A DNA stretch of 64,000 nucleotides from Streptomyces fagopyri. GTDB lineage: Bacteria > Actinomycetota > Actinomycetes > Streptomycetales > Streptomycetaceae. Shown piece after piece: positions 1-8,853 of this stretch. The stretch's first letter is position 1, and each line of letters opens with the position of its first letter. The position numbers were made by a program, and so were the translations under genes. The stretch is from contig NZ_CP045643.1 in assembly GCF_009498275.1 (NCBI RefSeq), forward strand, positions 2,232,001 to 2,296,000, written 5' to 3'. The notes beneath the pieces are model-generated. The model had not been told where the DNA came from and did no database searches. It was given only the letters and a program-made list of their open reading frames with translations.

Positions 1-1
1 G

Positions 2-835
2 ACACAGGCCGGCTGGGTGCCGGAGGCCGACGAGGCGGACGACGAGGAGGAAATGCCCCTCTCTCTTCGCCTCTCGATAGCGGACACCCTCACCCTCGGC
101 AACGCCACGTGCGGCTTCATGGCGGTGTACTTCACCACCACCGGCATCCTGATCCCGCACCTCACCGGCAGCCAGGAGTCGGGCATGGCGCGGCACAGCG
201 CCGCCACGGCCGTCATCCTGATGCTCTGCGCCGCGGTCTTCGACCTGTTCGACGGCCTGGTGGCGAGAAAACTGCGCTCCTCCCCCATGGGCGCGGAACT
301 CGACAACCTGTCGGACCTGATCAGCTTCGGCCTCGCTCCGGCCTACTTCGTGCTGGTCTACGGCATGGTCGCGGACGACGCGCACCAGAGAGTGGCCGCG
401 GTCGGCGCGATCGTGGTGCTGCTGGCGGTCGTGCTGCGGCTGGCGCGCTTCTCCTGCGTGACGGTCAAGGACGGCACGTTCCAGGGCATGCCGTCGCCGT
501 TCGGCGCGCTGACCGTGGTCTCGATCGTGCTGCTGGAGCTTCCCTTCGTCGCCACGCTCATGGCGATCATCGGGACCGCGTGGCTGATGGTGAGCCGGGT
601 CGAGTACCCGAAGCCGCGGGGACGTCTCGCGGTGGCGATGCTCTCCTGGATCGTGCTGAGCATGGGCATGCTGGCGGCCTGGGCCTTCGACGCCCCGGGC
701 GGGCAGCTGCTCCTCCAGACCGGGTGCGCGCTGCAGCTGGTCCTCGGTGCGGTGATCCCCCTCTTCGCCACGGCCCGGAGGGTGAACAACTTCCGCGACA
801 ACCGGCGTGAGGCGCGCGCGGCACAGCTGCCGTAG
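2..835 (+). CDS. pssA: CDP-diacylglycerol--serine O-phosphatidyltransferase (5'-truncated by the window edge)
   Basis: This enzyme transfers phosphatidyl from CDP-diacylglycerol to serine at the cytoplasmic membrane, the first step towards phosphatidylethanolamine. The full CDP-alcohol phosphotransferase signature is present near residue 85: DLFDG, then LVAR, G, D and D with the family spacing DxxDGxxARx8Gx3Dx3D. About six to eight hydrophobic segments follow. A GTG at 17 could be a start, but nothing like a ribosome site precedes it and the frame stays open to the edge (reading TQAGW), so the true start probably lies upstream. It ends at a strong hairpin shared with the convergent liv operon. 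Confidence 0.93.
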   Translation, partial: TQAGWVPEADEADDEEEMPLSLRLSIADTLTLGNATCGFMAVYFTTTGILIPHLTGSQESGMARHSAATAVILMLCAAVFDLFDGLVARKLRSSPMGAELDNLSDLISFGLAPAYFVLVYGMVADDAHQRVAAVGAIVVLLAVVLRLARFSCVTVKDGTFQGMPSPFGALTVVSIVLLELPFVATLMAIIGTAWLMVSRVEYPKPRGRLAVAMLSWIVLSMGMLAAWAFDAPGGQLLLQTGCALQLVLGAVIPLFATARRVNNFRDNRREARAAQLP

Positions 836-850
836 CACCCCGTACGACGG

Positions 851-908
851 CCCGCTCACGGCGAAGGGCCCCGAACCGTCCGGTTCGGGGCCCTTCGCCG
901 TGAGCGGG
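851..908. terminator. bidirectional terminator, 28-bp perfect stem
   Basis: A perfect 28-bp inverted repeat (851-878 and 881-908) with only two bases between the arms lies between the convergent pssA and livK genes. The right arm ends six bases before the livK stop codon. Its length, GC content and position fit a bidirectional terminator. Confidence 0.9.
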
Positions 909-913
909 CCGGG

Positions 914-2200
914 TCAGTCGCCCGGTGTGTAGCCCTCTGCCACGGCCGAGGCGGCGGCCTGCTGGACGACCTTCATCCCGCCCACGGCGTTCTTGTCCGG
1001 TTGCAGGATGACGCTCTCCTTCGAGGAGGGGGCCTTCGGGTCGGTGAAGTCCTGGGTGATCCCGAAGCCCGCGTCGAAGTCGTTGATCGTCAGCAGCGCC
1101 TTGTCGACGCCCTCCCGGGTGAGGTCCTTGCCGGCGCAGGCCTTCTTGAGGGCCTCACCGAAGGCGAGCGCGGCGGTCCAACCGGCCACCACGCCGTTGT
1201 CCAGCGAGTCCTTCGGATAGGCGGCCTTGTAGTCCTCGACGAGCTTCTTGGCCTGCGGGGTGTCCGCGCCGATGGGCAGCGACGGCGAGGCGACGTAGTA
1301 GTTCTTCATCAGGGCGGGGCCCGCCTGGGTGGCGAGCAGCTGCGGCGCGAAGGCCGAGTTGTTGCCGATGATCGGCACGTCGAACCTGCCCGCCGCCGCG
1401 ACCCCGACGAGCGAGGCCGCCTGGCGTGGACCCGCGCTGATCACGATCGCCTTGACTCCGGCCTGCTTCAGGGCGGCGACCTGGGCGGTCATGTCGTTGT
1501 CGGTCGGTTTGATCTTCTGCTCGACGACGGTCAGCCCGGACTGCTCGGCCATGTACTTCGAACCGGCCAGGGCGTTCTCGCCGTAGTCGCCCTCGAAGTA
1601 CACATGGCCGACCTTGTCGCCCTTCTTCAGTCCCTTCTTCTTCATCAGGAAGTCGAGGGCGTTGATCGTCTCGATGTCGTACGTGGAGCCGATGACCCGG
1701 ATGTACGGGCTGCCGAGCAGGTGGGCCGACCAGGCCTGGGGCAGCACCAGACCCTTGTCCCGGCCGTCCACGCGCTGCTTGACGGCGGCCACGAACGGCG
1801 AGCCGATGAACTGCGTGAACCCGAGCACCTTCGGCTCCAGCTCGGTGTACCCGGCGACCGCCCGCTGCGGGTCGTAGCCGTGGTCGCGTACGGTGAGCGC
1901 CAGCTGGTGGCCGCACACACCGCCGTCGGCGTTGGTCTGCTTCACATAGAGCTGCTGGGCCTGTGTGACGCTCTTGCCGAGAGTCGCGTAGACCCCCGTC
2001 ATGTCGGTGAGCACCCCGAGCGCGATGGTCTTCCCGGAGACACCCACGCCGGTCTTGACGCCACCCGCCCCCTCCTTGTCGCTCTCCTTGCCGTCCTTGG
2101 CCTTGGAACTGCACCCGGCCAGCACGAGCAGCACCGCGAGCGCGCCCGCGACCGCCTTCGCCGCGGGTGCCCCCGGCCTCCGTACCATGCGCATGGTCAT
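914..2200 (-). CDS. livK: branched-chain amino-acid-type ABC transporter substrate-binding lipoprotein
   Basis: This is the extracellular solute receptor of the liv operon, anchored as a lipoprotein. It has a short basic N terminus, a hydrophobic stretch and the lipobox LAGC, followed by a Ser/Lys-rich linker. The rest, about 380 residues, resembles the two-lobed periplasmic-binding fold of the Leu/Ile/Val family (Peripla_BP_6): an early TDMTGVYATLGKS segment and a central GDYGENALAGSKY segment. The ATG at 2200 is preceded by GGGGAGG and overlaps the livM stop by four bases. It is the last gene of a five-gene operon. The exact ligand (branched-chain amino acids, amides or urea) cannot be told from sequence alone. 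Confidence 0.9.
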   Translation of the reverse strand: MTMRMVRRPGAPAAKAVAGALAVLLVLAGCSSKAKDGKESDKEGAGGVKTGVGVSGKTIALGVLTDMTGVYATLGKSVTQAQQLYVKQTNADGGVCGHQLALTVRDHGYDPQRAVAGYTELEPKVLGFTQFIGSPFVAAVKQRVDGRDKGLVLPQAWSAHLLGSPYIRVIGSTYDIETINALDFLMKKKGLKKGDKVGHVYFEGDYGENALAGSKYMAEQSGLTVVEQKIKPTDNDMTAQVAALKQAGVKAIVISAGPRQAASLVGVAAAGRFDVPIIGNNSAFAPQLLATQAGPALMKNYYVASPSLPIGADTPQAKKLVEDYKAAYPKDSLDNGVVAGWTAALAFGEALKKACAGKDLTREGVDKALLTINDFDAGFGITQDFTDPKAPSSKESVILQPDKNAVGGMKVVQQAAASAVAEGYTPGD

Positions 2201-3318
2201 CTTTCCTCCCCTGGGTTGGGCCTGCCGCGACGCCGGGCGGCCACACTGACCAGACCGCCGGGCAGGAAGAGCACCGCCGCCACGACGGCGGCGCCGTACA
2301 GGTACCGGGCCGCCTCGCCCGGTGCGATTCCGCCGGTACCCGGGTCCGAGACCAGGGGCAGGGCGTCGCTGTAGTGGGTCAGCAGCTGGGGCAGCAGGGA
2401 GACGAAGGCCGCCCCGACCACCGCGCCCGCCACCGAACCGAGGCCGCCGATGACGATCATGGCGAGGTAGTCGAGCGAGAGCGTGATCCCGAAGTAGTCG
2501 GGCACCGTGCGCTGGAAGATCAGCGCGAGCAGCACCCCGGCCAGACCGGCGTACATCGAGGAGAGGACGAAGACCGCGGCGCGGAACCGGGCGACCGGGA
2601 CTCCGATCACCCCGGCCGCGATCCGGTGGTCGCGGATCGCGTTCAGGGCCCGGCCCGGACGGCCGCGCAGCACGCCGCGGGCGAAGAGCGCGCCCCCCAG
2701 CAGTAGCAGGAGTCCCACGTACCAGAGCTTCTCGGCGGAGCCGAAGGGAACGGCGGCGACAACGGTCTCGCGGTCGTCGAAGGTGAGGCCGAACAGGCTC
2801 AGCGGCGGTACGTCACGGCCGTTGAAGCCCCCCGTGAGATCCCGCGCGTTGAACAGCACGTGCTGGCCGATGAAGATCAGGGCGAGGGTGGCGATGCCGA
2901 GGTAGGCGCCGCGCAGCCGGCCGGCGATGGGACTGAAGAGACCTCCCGCGACTCCGGAGACGCCGACGGCGAGCACGGCGGCGAGCCAGGTCGGCAGTCC
3001 AAGACCCGTCAGTCCGTCGCTCCCGTCGGCGGCGAACACGCAGTAGCCATAGGCGCCGACCGCGAGGAAGAAGGCGTGGCCCATGGAGAGCTGTCCGGTC
3101 GCTCCGGTCAGCAGGTTGATGCCGATCGCGCCGATCGCCGCGGCCATCGCGAACAGGCCCGCCTGGAGCCAGAAGCGTTCGAGGTAGAAGGGCAGGCCGA
3201 GCAGCAGGACGGCGCATCCGGCCCCGGCGTACACGCGGCCGTGCGGCAGCCGCAGGGCGCGGCGGCGCGTGGGCCGCGGCTCACCGGCCGTCTCTTCGCG
3301 GGCGAGGACCTCAGACAC
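2197..3318 (-). CDS. livM: branched-chain amino-acid-type ABC transporter permease LivM
   Basis: Inner-membrane permease of 373 residues with an N-terminal hydrophilic tail and about nine to ten hydrophobic segments. The segments GINLLTGATGQLSMGHAFF near residue 70 and FLSSMYAGLAGVLLA-like and GGLGSVAGAVVGA stretches near residues 260-310 are typical of LivM/BPD_transp_2 proteins. The GTG start at 3318 is preceded by AAGGAG and overlaps the end of livH by eight bases, so translation is probably coupled. It should pair with LivH to form the channel energised by LivG and LivF. Confidence 0.9.
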   Translation of the reverse strand: MSEVLAREETAGEPRPTRRRALRLPHGRVYAGAGCAVLLLGLPFYLERFWLQAGLFAMAAAIGAIGINLLTGATGQLSMGHAFFLAVGAYGYCVFAADGSDGLTGLGLPTWLAAVLAVGVSGVAGGLFSPIAGRLRGAYLGIATLALIFIGQHVLFNARDLTGGFNGRDVPPLSLFGLTFDDRETVVAAVPFGSAEKLWYVGLLLLLGGALFARGVLRGRPGRALNAIRDHRIAAGVIGVPVARFRAAVFVLSSMYAGLAGVLLALIFQRTVPDYFGITLSLDYLAMIVIGGLGSVAGAVVGAAFVSLLPQLLTHYSDALPLVSDPGTGGIAPGEAARYLYGAAVVAAVLFLPGGLVSVAARRRGRPNPGEER

Positions 3319-4201
3319 GGGCGAGCTCCTTCGTACCGAACAGCCCGGCGGGCCGGATGAGCAGGATCGCGACCATGACCAGGTACGGCGCGAGGTCTCC
3401 GAGACCGCGCCCGAGGAAGCTGAGGTCGCTCTGGTAGCCGGTGGCGAAGGACTCGGTGATGCCGACCAGCAGGCCGCCCACGAGCGCGCCCGTCGTCGAG
3501 TCGAGGCCGCCGAGGATCGCCGCGGGGAACGCCTTGAGCGCGGCGAGGGAGGTGGCGCGTTCCAGGCCGGGCGTCGGGAAGACGGTGAGGAACAGCGCCG
3601 CGACGGCGGCCAGTCCCCCGGCGACCGCCCAGGCCCCGAGCGACACCCGGCCCAGCCGGACGCCCATCAGGGCCGCGGTCTCGGGACTCTCGGCGGCGGC
3701 GCGCATCGCCACGCCCCAGGATGTGTAGCGGAAGGCCAGCAGGAAGACCGTGATGAGCAGGGCCGCGGCGGCGAACGCGGCGATCCGGGTGTGCGCGAGG
3801 GAGACCGGCCCGATGGTGAGCACGGCGTCCCCCCAGGGATCGCCGGGGCTCAGTACGTTCGTGCCGATGCGGCGGGTCAGTTCGGTGGTGAGCAGGATGT
3901 CGACGCCGATGGTGACGATGGCGAGGACACTGTGGTCGGTGCCCCGGTAGCGGCGCATCACCAGGAACTCCACGGCGGCGCCGACCAGCGCGGCGCCGGC
4001 GATGCCGACGAGCAGCGCGGGCCAGAAGCCGATGTCGTCGTGCAGGGACGCGGTGATGTAGCCGCCCGCGAGAAGCAGTGAGGCGTGGGCGAAGTTGACG
4101 ACCTCGGTGGCCCGGAAGATCACGACGAAGCCGAGGGCGATCAGGGCGTAGACGGAGCCCAGCGAGACTCCGTTGAGGAGGAGCTCGGCGAACGTGCTCA
4201 T
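3311..4201 (-). CDS. livH: branched-chain amino-acid-type ABC transporter permease LivH
   Basis: Inner-membrane permease of 296 residues. The N terminus LLNGVSLGSVYALIALG followed by VVNFAHASLLLAGGY is the LivH signature, and the AAILGGLDSTTGALVGGLLVG stretch near residue 240 is the conserved cytoplasmic-loop region. A longer open frame extends upstream through arginine-rich sequence, but the ATG at 4201 overlaps the livG stop in an ATGA and gives the family's usual length, so this start is preferred. It is the third gene in transcription order. Confidence 0.9.
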   Translation of the reverse strand: MSTFAELLLNGVSLGSVYALIALGFVVIFRATEVVNFAHASLLLAGGYITASLHDDIGFWPALLVGIAGAALVGAAVEFLVMRRYRGTDHSVLAIVTIGVDILLTTELTRRIGTNVLSPGDPWGDAVLTIGPVSLAHTRIAAFAAAALLITVFLLAFRYTSWGVAMRAAAESPETAALMGVRLGRVSLGAWAVAGGLAAVAALFLTVFPTPGLERATSLAALKAFPAAILGGLDSTTGALVGGLLVGITESFATGYQSDLSFLGRGLGDLAPYLVMVAILLIRPAGLFGTKELARV

Positions 4202-5058
4202 CGGTCGGTCTCCTCTGCGTCGAGGCGTTCGCCCAGGTAGGCGCGGACGACCGCGGGATCGTTCTGTACGTCGGCGGGGGCGCCGTCGGCGATCCGGCGT
4301 CCGAAGTCGAGTACGGTCACCGCGTCCGCGAGCCGCATCACCACCCCCATGTCGTGTTCCACCAGCACGATCGAGATGCCGAGGCTGTCGCGGACGCCGG
4401 CGACGACCTCGGCGGTACGGCGCCGCTCGTCGGCGGTCATGCCGGCGACGGGTTCGTCCAGCAGCAGGAGCCGGGGTTCCATGCACAGGGCGCGGGCGAG
4501 TTCGGCGAGCTTCTGCTGCCCGTACGGGAGCGAGCCGGCGGGCCGGTCGAGCTGCCGCTCCAGACCGACGAACGCGGCGATCTCACGGACGCGTTCACGG
4601 TGCCGACGCTCCTCGCGGGCGGCGGCGGGCAGCCGCAGCCCGGCGGCGAGGAATCCGGTACGGGTCAGCCGGTGCCGACCGAGCAGCAGACTGTCCTCGA
4701 CCGTGACGCGGGGCGGCAGGGCGAGGTTCTGGAAGATCCGGGCGACACCGAGGGCCGCGATGCGGTGCGGTGGCAGGCCGGTCAGTTCGTGCTCGCCGAA
4801 GCGGACGCTTCCCGACGCCGGCCGGTAGACACCGGACAGGACGTTGAAACAGGTGGACTTTCCGGCGCCGTTGGGTCCGATGAGGGCGTGCACGGTGCCG
4901 GGGCGCACGGTGAGACTCACCGCGTCCAGAGCGGTCAGTCCGGCGAACCTGACCGTCAACTCCGTTATCCGGAGCGGAGGTACGGCGGAGTCTTCGTCAA
5001 CTCCCGGCACTGTGGGTGTGGTCGGCGCGGTTTCGGGTCTCTCCACGGGTGCGCTCAC
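4198..5058 (-). CDS. livG: branched-chain amino-acid-type ABC transporter ATPase LivG
   Basis: Cytoplasmic ATPase of 286 residues. Walker A is GPNGAGKST near residue 65, the signature is SLPYGQQKLAELARAL, Walker B is LLLLDEPVAGM, and the switch His is in VLVEHDMGVVM. The LPPHRIAALGVARIFQNLAL segment is typical of LivG. The chosen start is GTG at 5058, which overlaps the livF stop in a GTGA with GGAAGG just before it. An open frame continues upstream antisense to livF coding sequence and was rejected. A low-complexity stretch of about 25 residues precedes the ATPase fold. Confidence 0.9.
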   Translation of the reverse strand: MSAPVERPETAPTTPTVPGVDEDSAVPPLRITELTVRFAGLTALDAVSLTVRPGTVHALIGPNGAGKSTCFNVLSGVYRPASGSVRFGEHELTGLPPHRIAALGVARIFQNLALPPRVTVEDSLLLGRHRLTRTGFLAAGLRLPAAAREERRHRERVREIAAFVGLERQLDRPAGSLPYGQQKLAELARALCMEPRLLLLDEPVAGMTADERRRTAEVVAGVRDSLGISIVLVEHDMGVVMRLADAVTVLDFGRRIADGAPADVQNDPAVVRAYLGERLDAEETDR

Positions 5059-5861
5059 CCCTTCCAGCGCGGCAGGGCCGGCAGCGCGCCGCGGGCTCGT
5101 GACGCGTCGGCCGCGGCGTCCTCGTCCACCACGCCCAGATAGCGGCGGCGCACCTCGTCGGAGGCGGCGAGCTCGTCGGCGGGACCCGAGAGGGTCACCT
5201 CGCCGACCTCCAGGACATAGGCGTGGGTGGCGAGCCGGAGGGCCAGGGCGGCGTTCTGCTCGACGAGGAGGACGGAGGTCCCCTGGGCGTTGATCTCCCG
5301 TACGGTGTCGGCGATCCGCGCGGCCATCAGCGGGGCGAGTCCGAGCGAGGGCTCGTCGAGGAGGAGCACCTTCGGGGCGCCCATGAGCGCCCGCCCGACC
5401 GCGAGCATCTGCTGCTCGCCGCCCGACAGCAGCCCGGCGCGCTGCTGGGCGCGCTCGGCCAGCACGGGGAACAGGTCGTGCACGCGGCGCAGCGCCCGGG
5501 ACCGCTCGGCCCGGCCCCCGGTGGCGCCGAGCGCCCCGGCCCGCAGGTTGTCGGCGACCGTCATCCGGGCGAACACACGCCTGCCCTCCGGTACTTGGGA
5601 GACCCCCGCGGCGACCACCCGGTCCGGCGGCAACCGGTCGAGAGGACGGCCGCCCAGACTGACGGACCCTCCGGTGACCGCTCCTCCGTGGAAGGAGAGG
5701 GTCCGGCACACGGCCCGCAGCAGCGTCGACTTGCCCGCGCCGTTGCCGCCCAGGACCGTGACCACGGCACCTTCCGGAACGTCCAGCGACACCTGGCGCA
5801 GTGCGCGCACGGGTCCGTATCCGACCGACAGATCGCGTACGACCAGAGCGGAACCGCCCAT
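5055..5861 (-). CDS. livF: branched-chain amino-acid-type ABC transporter ATPase LivF
   Basis: Second cytoplasmic ATPase and first gene of the operon. Walker A is GGNGAGKST, followed by the LivF-typical VSQVPEGRRVFARMTVADNL, the signature LLSGGEQQMLAVGRAL, Walker B LLLDEPSLGLAP and the switch His region replaced by VLLVEQNAAL, as is normal in LivF. The ATG at 5861 has GGGAGGT eight bases upstream. The operon promoter must lie in the gap shared with the divergent PucR-like gene, which carries a 17-bp tandem repeat. Confidence 0.92.
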   Translation of the reverse strand: MGGSALVVRDLSVGYGPVRALRQVSLDVPEGAVVTVLGGNGAGKSTLLRAVCRTLSFHGGAVTGGSVSLGGRPLDRLPPDRVVAAGVSQVPEGRRVFARMTVADNLRAGALGATGGRAERSRALRRVHDLFPVLAERAQQRAGLLSGGEQQMLAVGRALMGAPKVLLLDEPSLGLAPLMAARIADTVREINAQGTSVLLVEQNAALALRLATHAYVLEVGEVTLSGPADELAASDEVRRRYLGVVDEDAAADASRARGALPALPRWKG

Positions 5862-5880
5862 GGCACCTCCCTTGTCCTTG

Positions 5881-5990
5881 CTCGGTACTTGTCGTGACTC
5901 GGTGCTCGTCGTGACTCGGTACTTGTCGTGACTCGGTGCTTGTCGTCACTCGGTACTTGTCGTCACTCGGTGCTTGTCGTGGCTCGGTGT
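5881..5990. repeat. 17-bp tandem repeat array, six full units plus a partial seventh
   Basis: Six head-to-tail 17-bp units (5881, 5898, 5915, 5932, 5949, 5966) share the form CTCGGTRCTTGTCGTSA, with a partial unit from 5983. The base R alternates A, G, A, G, A, G, which gives a 34-bp higher-order period. The array begins 19 bases upstream of the livF start and lies in the only space available for the livF and regulator promoters. The unit length is not a multiple of three and no gene covers it. Confidence 0.92.
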
Positions 5991-6144
5991 GGCGCTCACC
6001 TCAGCACCGGCGGGGAGCGTCCGTCCACGGGGGGCGGGCGAATCGCGGCGGGTGCCCAGAGGTCGTGGCCGCCCGTTGTGCGCGCGCACAACGCTGCGTG
6101 TCAGGGGCCTGTGCGGGGCGGTGCGACGGTGGCATCCTCCGGCC

Positions 6145-7356
6145 ATGGGAGGGCGCAGACCGCGGACCGGTCATGACTGGATGCTGCTCGCGGAGTCCTG
6201 CGGGGCTCTGCTGGAACGACTGCCCGAGCTCGTCGACCAGCACCTGCGACAGCTCGCCGAACACTCGCCCGTCTACGCGCAGGTGCTGCCGCACGACCAG
6301 CAGTGGCGGGAGGCGGAGACGGCCATGCGCATCGGCATCGAGACGATCTCGGCGCCACGGGACTCGCCTCGCCGGGATCTGGAGCACGCCGAGCAGGCGG
6401 GGCGCCGGCGGGCCCTGCAGGGGCTGCCGCTGGAACTGCTCGTGCACGCCTACCGCGCCGCGGGCTATCTCGTGTGGGACGCGCTCATGGAGGGCCCGGT
6501 GGGCCGGGAGCCCGAGCGGCTGGCGGTGCTGATGCGTTCGGCGACGATGGTGTGGTCGGCCGTCGACGCCCAGACGGTCGCCGCGTCGGAGGCGTACCGG
6601 TCCACCGAGCGGGAGCTGCGGCGGCGCACGGACGAACAGTTGCAGGCGCTGCTCGACGCCCTGCTGGAGGGACAGGAGGCCCCCGGACTCGCGGCGCGCG
6701 CCGCGGCGGGGCTCGACCTGCCCGAGCAGGGACCGTACGCCGTGGTGGTCCTGCGCCCCGAGCGCCGGGACTTACGGGAGGCGGTCCCCCGGCCCGTCCA
6801 GAGCGGGGGGCTGCGCTTCATCTGGAGGATGCGGGCGGACTGCGAGATCGGCGTGGTGGCGCTGGGCGCCGACCAGGACCTCGACCAGGTGGTGCGGATG
6901 CTGCACGGACGGTGCTCGGGGCCGGGCGGTGTCAGTCCGGTGGTGGCGGGTCTCGGCGAACTGGGGCGGGCGCGGCGGCTGGCGGAGCTGGCGTTGCGCA
7001 CCTGTACGCCGGACATGACCGAGGTCGTACGTCTCGACCAGCGGATGCCGACGGCACTGGTGGTGAGCCAGCCGGAGCTGGCGGGACGGCTGGTCGGCGA
7101 CGTGTTCGGGGCGCTGCTGGAGCTGGAGCCGGCCGACCGGGCGGTACTGCTGGAGACCCTCGACGTGTGGCTGCTGTGCGAGGGCTCCGCCGGGCGGGCC
7201 GCGGGGCGTCTGTACTGCCACCGCAACACGGTCTTCAACCGGCTGCGACGGCTGGAACAACTGACGTCCCGCTCGCTGGCCCGGCCCCGGGACCTGATCG
7301 AGATGACGCTGGCCCTGGACGCGTACCGGTTGTCGGGGGGCGGGACGGCCGGGTGA
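6145..7356 (+). CDS. PucR/CdaR-family helix-turn-helix transcriptional regulator
   Basis: Protein of about 403 residues. The N-terminal half is helical and unassigned, with a central variable region. The C terminus carries the PucR-type HTH_30: LLETLDVWLLCEGSAGRAA, then LYCHRNTVFNRLRRLEQL, ending in LALDAYRL. Relatives of this type often respond to small nitrogenous or purine metabolites, and being divergent from the liv operon it is the natural candidate regulator of that operon (inference). The start is uncertain: ATG 6145 gives a sensible N terminus but a weak ribosome site, and ATG 6181 and in-frame starts back to 5974 inside the repeat array are alternatives. Confidence 0.82.
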   Translation: MGGRRPRTGHDWMLLAESCGALLERLPELVDQHLRQLAEHSPVYAQVLPHDQQWREAETAMRIGIETISAPRDSPRRDLEHAEQAGRRRALQGLPLELLVHAYRAAGYLVWDALMEGPVGREPERLAVLMRSATMVWSAVDAQTVAASEAYRSTERELRRRTDEQLQALLDALLEGQEAPGLAARAAAGLDLPEQGPYAVVVLRPERRDLREAVPRPVQSGGLRFIWRMRADCEIGVVALGADQDLDQVVRMLHGRCSGPGGVSPVVAGLGELGRARRLAELALRTCTPDMTEVVRLDQRMPTALVVSQPELAGRLVGDVFGALLELEPADRAVLLETLDVWLLCEGSAGRAAGRLYCHRNTVFNRLRRLEQLTSRSLARPRDLIEMTLALDAYRLSGGGTAG

Positions 7357-7426
7357 GGGGCGGCCCGCGGTGCGGGTGACGTGTGGACGGGCGGGCTGTG
7401 AACGGCCGGACGACGACGTCACACCG

Positions 7427-7458
7427 CTCGTCCGGGCAGATGCCGCTGCCCGGACGAG
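7427..7458. terminator. hairpin, 13-bp stem
   Basis: A perfect 13-bp inverted repeat (7427-7439 and 7446-7458) with a 6-base loop lies between the convergent PucR-like and glycerate kinase genes. It is the first of two hairpins in this gap. Confidence 0.75.
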
Positions 7459-7489
7459 AACGTCACGCCGGCCGGACGCGCGGGTGCCG

Positions 7490-7518
7490 CCTGCCGGGCG
7501 AGGGCATCGCCCGGCAGG
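7490..7518. terminator. hairpin, 12-bp stem
   Basis: A perfect 12-bp inverted repeat (7490-7501 and 7507-7518) with a 5-base loop sits 18 bases past the glycerate kinase stop codon. It probably terminates the leftward transcript, while 7427-7458 may serve the rightward one. Confidence 0.78.
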
Positions 7519-7535
7519 CCGGCGGGCGCCGTCGC

Positions 7536-8708
7536 TCAGAGGAGGAAGTCGCGTCCGATGTTCTCCGCGACGCGCTCCAGGATCGGACCCGCGTCCGCGA
7601 TGCACGTCGCGATGTCGGGCTCGACGTCGGTCAGCGGGTACGCCCGCCGGATACCGGCCCGCCCGAGCGCTTCCGGGGGCAGGGCGAGCCGCCCGCAGAC
7701 CGCGACGACCTCCTTGCCCGCCGCGCGTGCGGCCGCCGCGACGCCCGCCGGGGCCTTGCCGTGCAGGGTCTGCTCGTCGAGCGAACCCTCACCGGTGATG
7801 ACCAGGTCGGCCCGGTCGAGGGCCGGGGCGAAGCCGAGCACGTCGAGCATGACCTCGATGCCGGGTCGGAAACGCGCGCCGACCACGAGCGCCCCGTACC
7901 CGATGCCGCCGGCCGCTCCGGCCCCGGGCGCGGCCGCGTACTCGGCGGCCCGCGGACCGACCGCCTTCTCCAGGACGGTGGTGAAGTGGGCGAGCGCGGT
8001 GTCCAGGACCACCACGTCGTCGGGGCTCGCGCCCTTCTGGGGGCCGTACACGGCCGGGGCACCCTTGGGACCGGTCAGCGGGTTGTCCACGTCGCTGGCG
8101 AGGACGAGGTCGACCGAGGCGAGCCGGGCGTCCAGACCGGACAGGTCGGCGGTCACCACGTCGCCGAGCGCCGCGCCACCGGGCGCCACCCGCTCGCCGT
8201 CCGCGTCGAGGAAGCGCGCGCCCAGCGCGGCCAGCATCCCCGCGCCTCCGTCCGTCGTGGCGCTGCCCCCGACACCGAACACGATGACCCGCGCTCCGGC
8301 GTCCAGTGCGGCACGCAGCAGTTCCCCGGAGCCGTACGTCGACGCGGTGAGCGGCGCGAAGGTCCCCGCGGGCAGCCGTTGCAGTCCGCTGGCCTCGGCC
8401 ATCTCGACGACCGCGGTGTCGCCCCGCAGCGCGAACGCTGCCGTGACCTCGTCCCCCAGGGGCCCGGCGACCCGTACCTCCCGGCGCTCGAAACCGGCCG
8501 CGACCGCCGCGTCCACGGTGCCGTCGCCGCCGTCGGCCACGGGCAGCGCCTCGATCCCGGCGCCGGGCGCCACCCGGCGCAGTCCGGCCGTCACCCGCTC
8601 CGCGACCTCGACGGCGGTCAGCGAGCCCTTGAACTTGTCCGCGGCGATCAGCACCCGCGGATCACGCCGGCCGCCCGTGCGTGTCGTCTTCTCGGCAGAG
8701 TCCGCCAC
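7536..8708 (-). CDS. glycerate kinase (GlxK/GarK type)
   Basis: Cytoplasmic enzyme of about 390 residues that phosphorylates glycerate with ATP and feeds glycolysis. Family marks are VLIAADKFKGSLTA at the N terminus, PVADGGDGTVDA near residue 60, FGVGGSATTDGGAGMLAALGA in the middle, and DLVITGEGSLDEQT then GKAPAGVA near residue 300. The GTG at 8708, with GGGGAA upstream, places the conserved RVLIAADKFKGS about 20 residues in. The open frame continues upstream to 8972, antisense to the next gene, and that extension was rejected. Confidence 0.92.
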   Translation of the reverse strand: MADSAEKTTRTGGRRDPRVLIAADKFKGSLTAVEVAERVTAGLRRVAPGAGIEALPVADGGDGTVDAAVAAGFERREVRVAGPLGDEVTAAFALRGDTAVVEMAEASGLQRLPAGTFAPLTASTYGSGELLRAALDAGARVIVFGVGGSATTDGGAGMLAALGARFLDADGERVAPGGAALGDVVTADLSGLDARLASVDLVLASDVDNPLTGPKGAPAVYGPQKGASPDDVVVLDTALAHFTTVLEKAVGPRAAEYAAAPGAGAAGGIGYGALVVGARFRPGIEVMLDVLGFAPALDRADLVITGEGSLDEQTLHGKAPAGVAAAARAAGKEVVAVCGRLALPPEALGRAGIRRAYPLTDVEPDIATCIADAGPILERVAENIGRDFLL

Positions 8709-8853
8709 CTTGCATTCCCCTTGCTTTCCGGCCTCGCACACGTCAAGGCAGTCGCGCCGCTGCGACCTTAACCGGAGGACGACCCCGCCGTCATGCTCCG
8801 GCCCGCCCCCGGAACACCGCACGCCGACGGCCGGAATCGGGTAGACCGGAACC

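Noticed and set aside
1001..2374. Long open frame opposite livK and livM
   Set aside because: It lies antisense to clear transporter genes, lacks recognisable motifs and reflects the open frames expected opposite GC-rich coding sequence.
3311..4486. Longer LivH starting at 4486
   Set aside because: The extra 95 residues are Arg-rich sequence antisense-like to codons of livG. The ATG at 4201 overlaps the livG stop and gives the family length.
5881..5990. CRISPR array
   Set aside because: Units are directly adjacent with no unique spacers, only 17 bp long and with no cas genes near.
7490..7518. Attenuator or riboswitch before glycerate kinase
   Set aside because: The hairpins lie after the 3' end of the leftward gene, not in its leader, so they are read as terminators.
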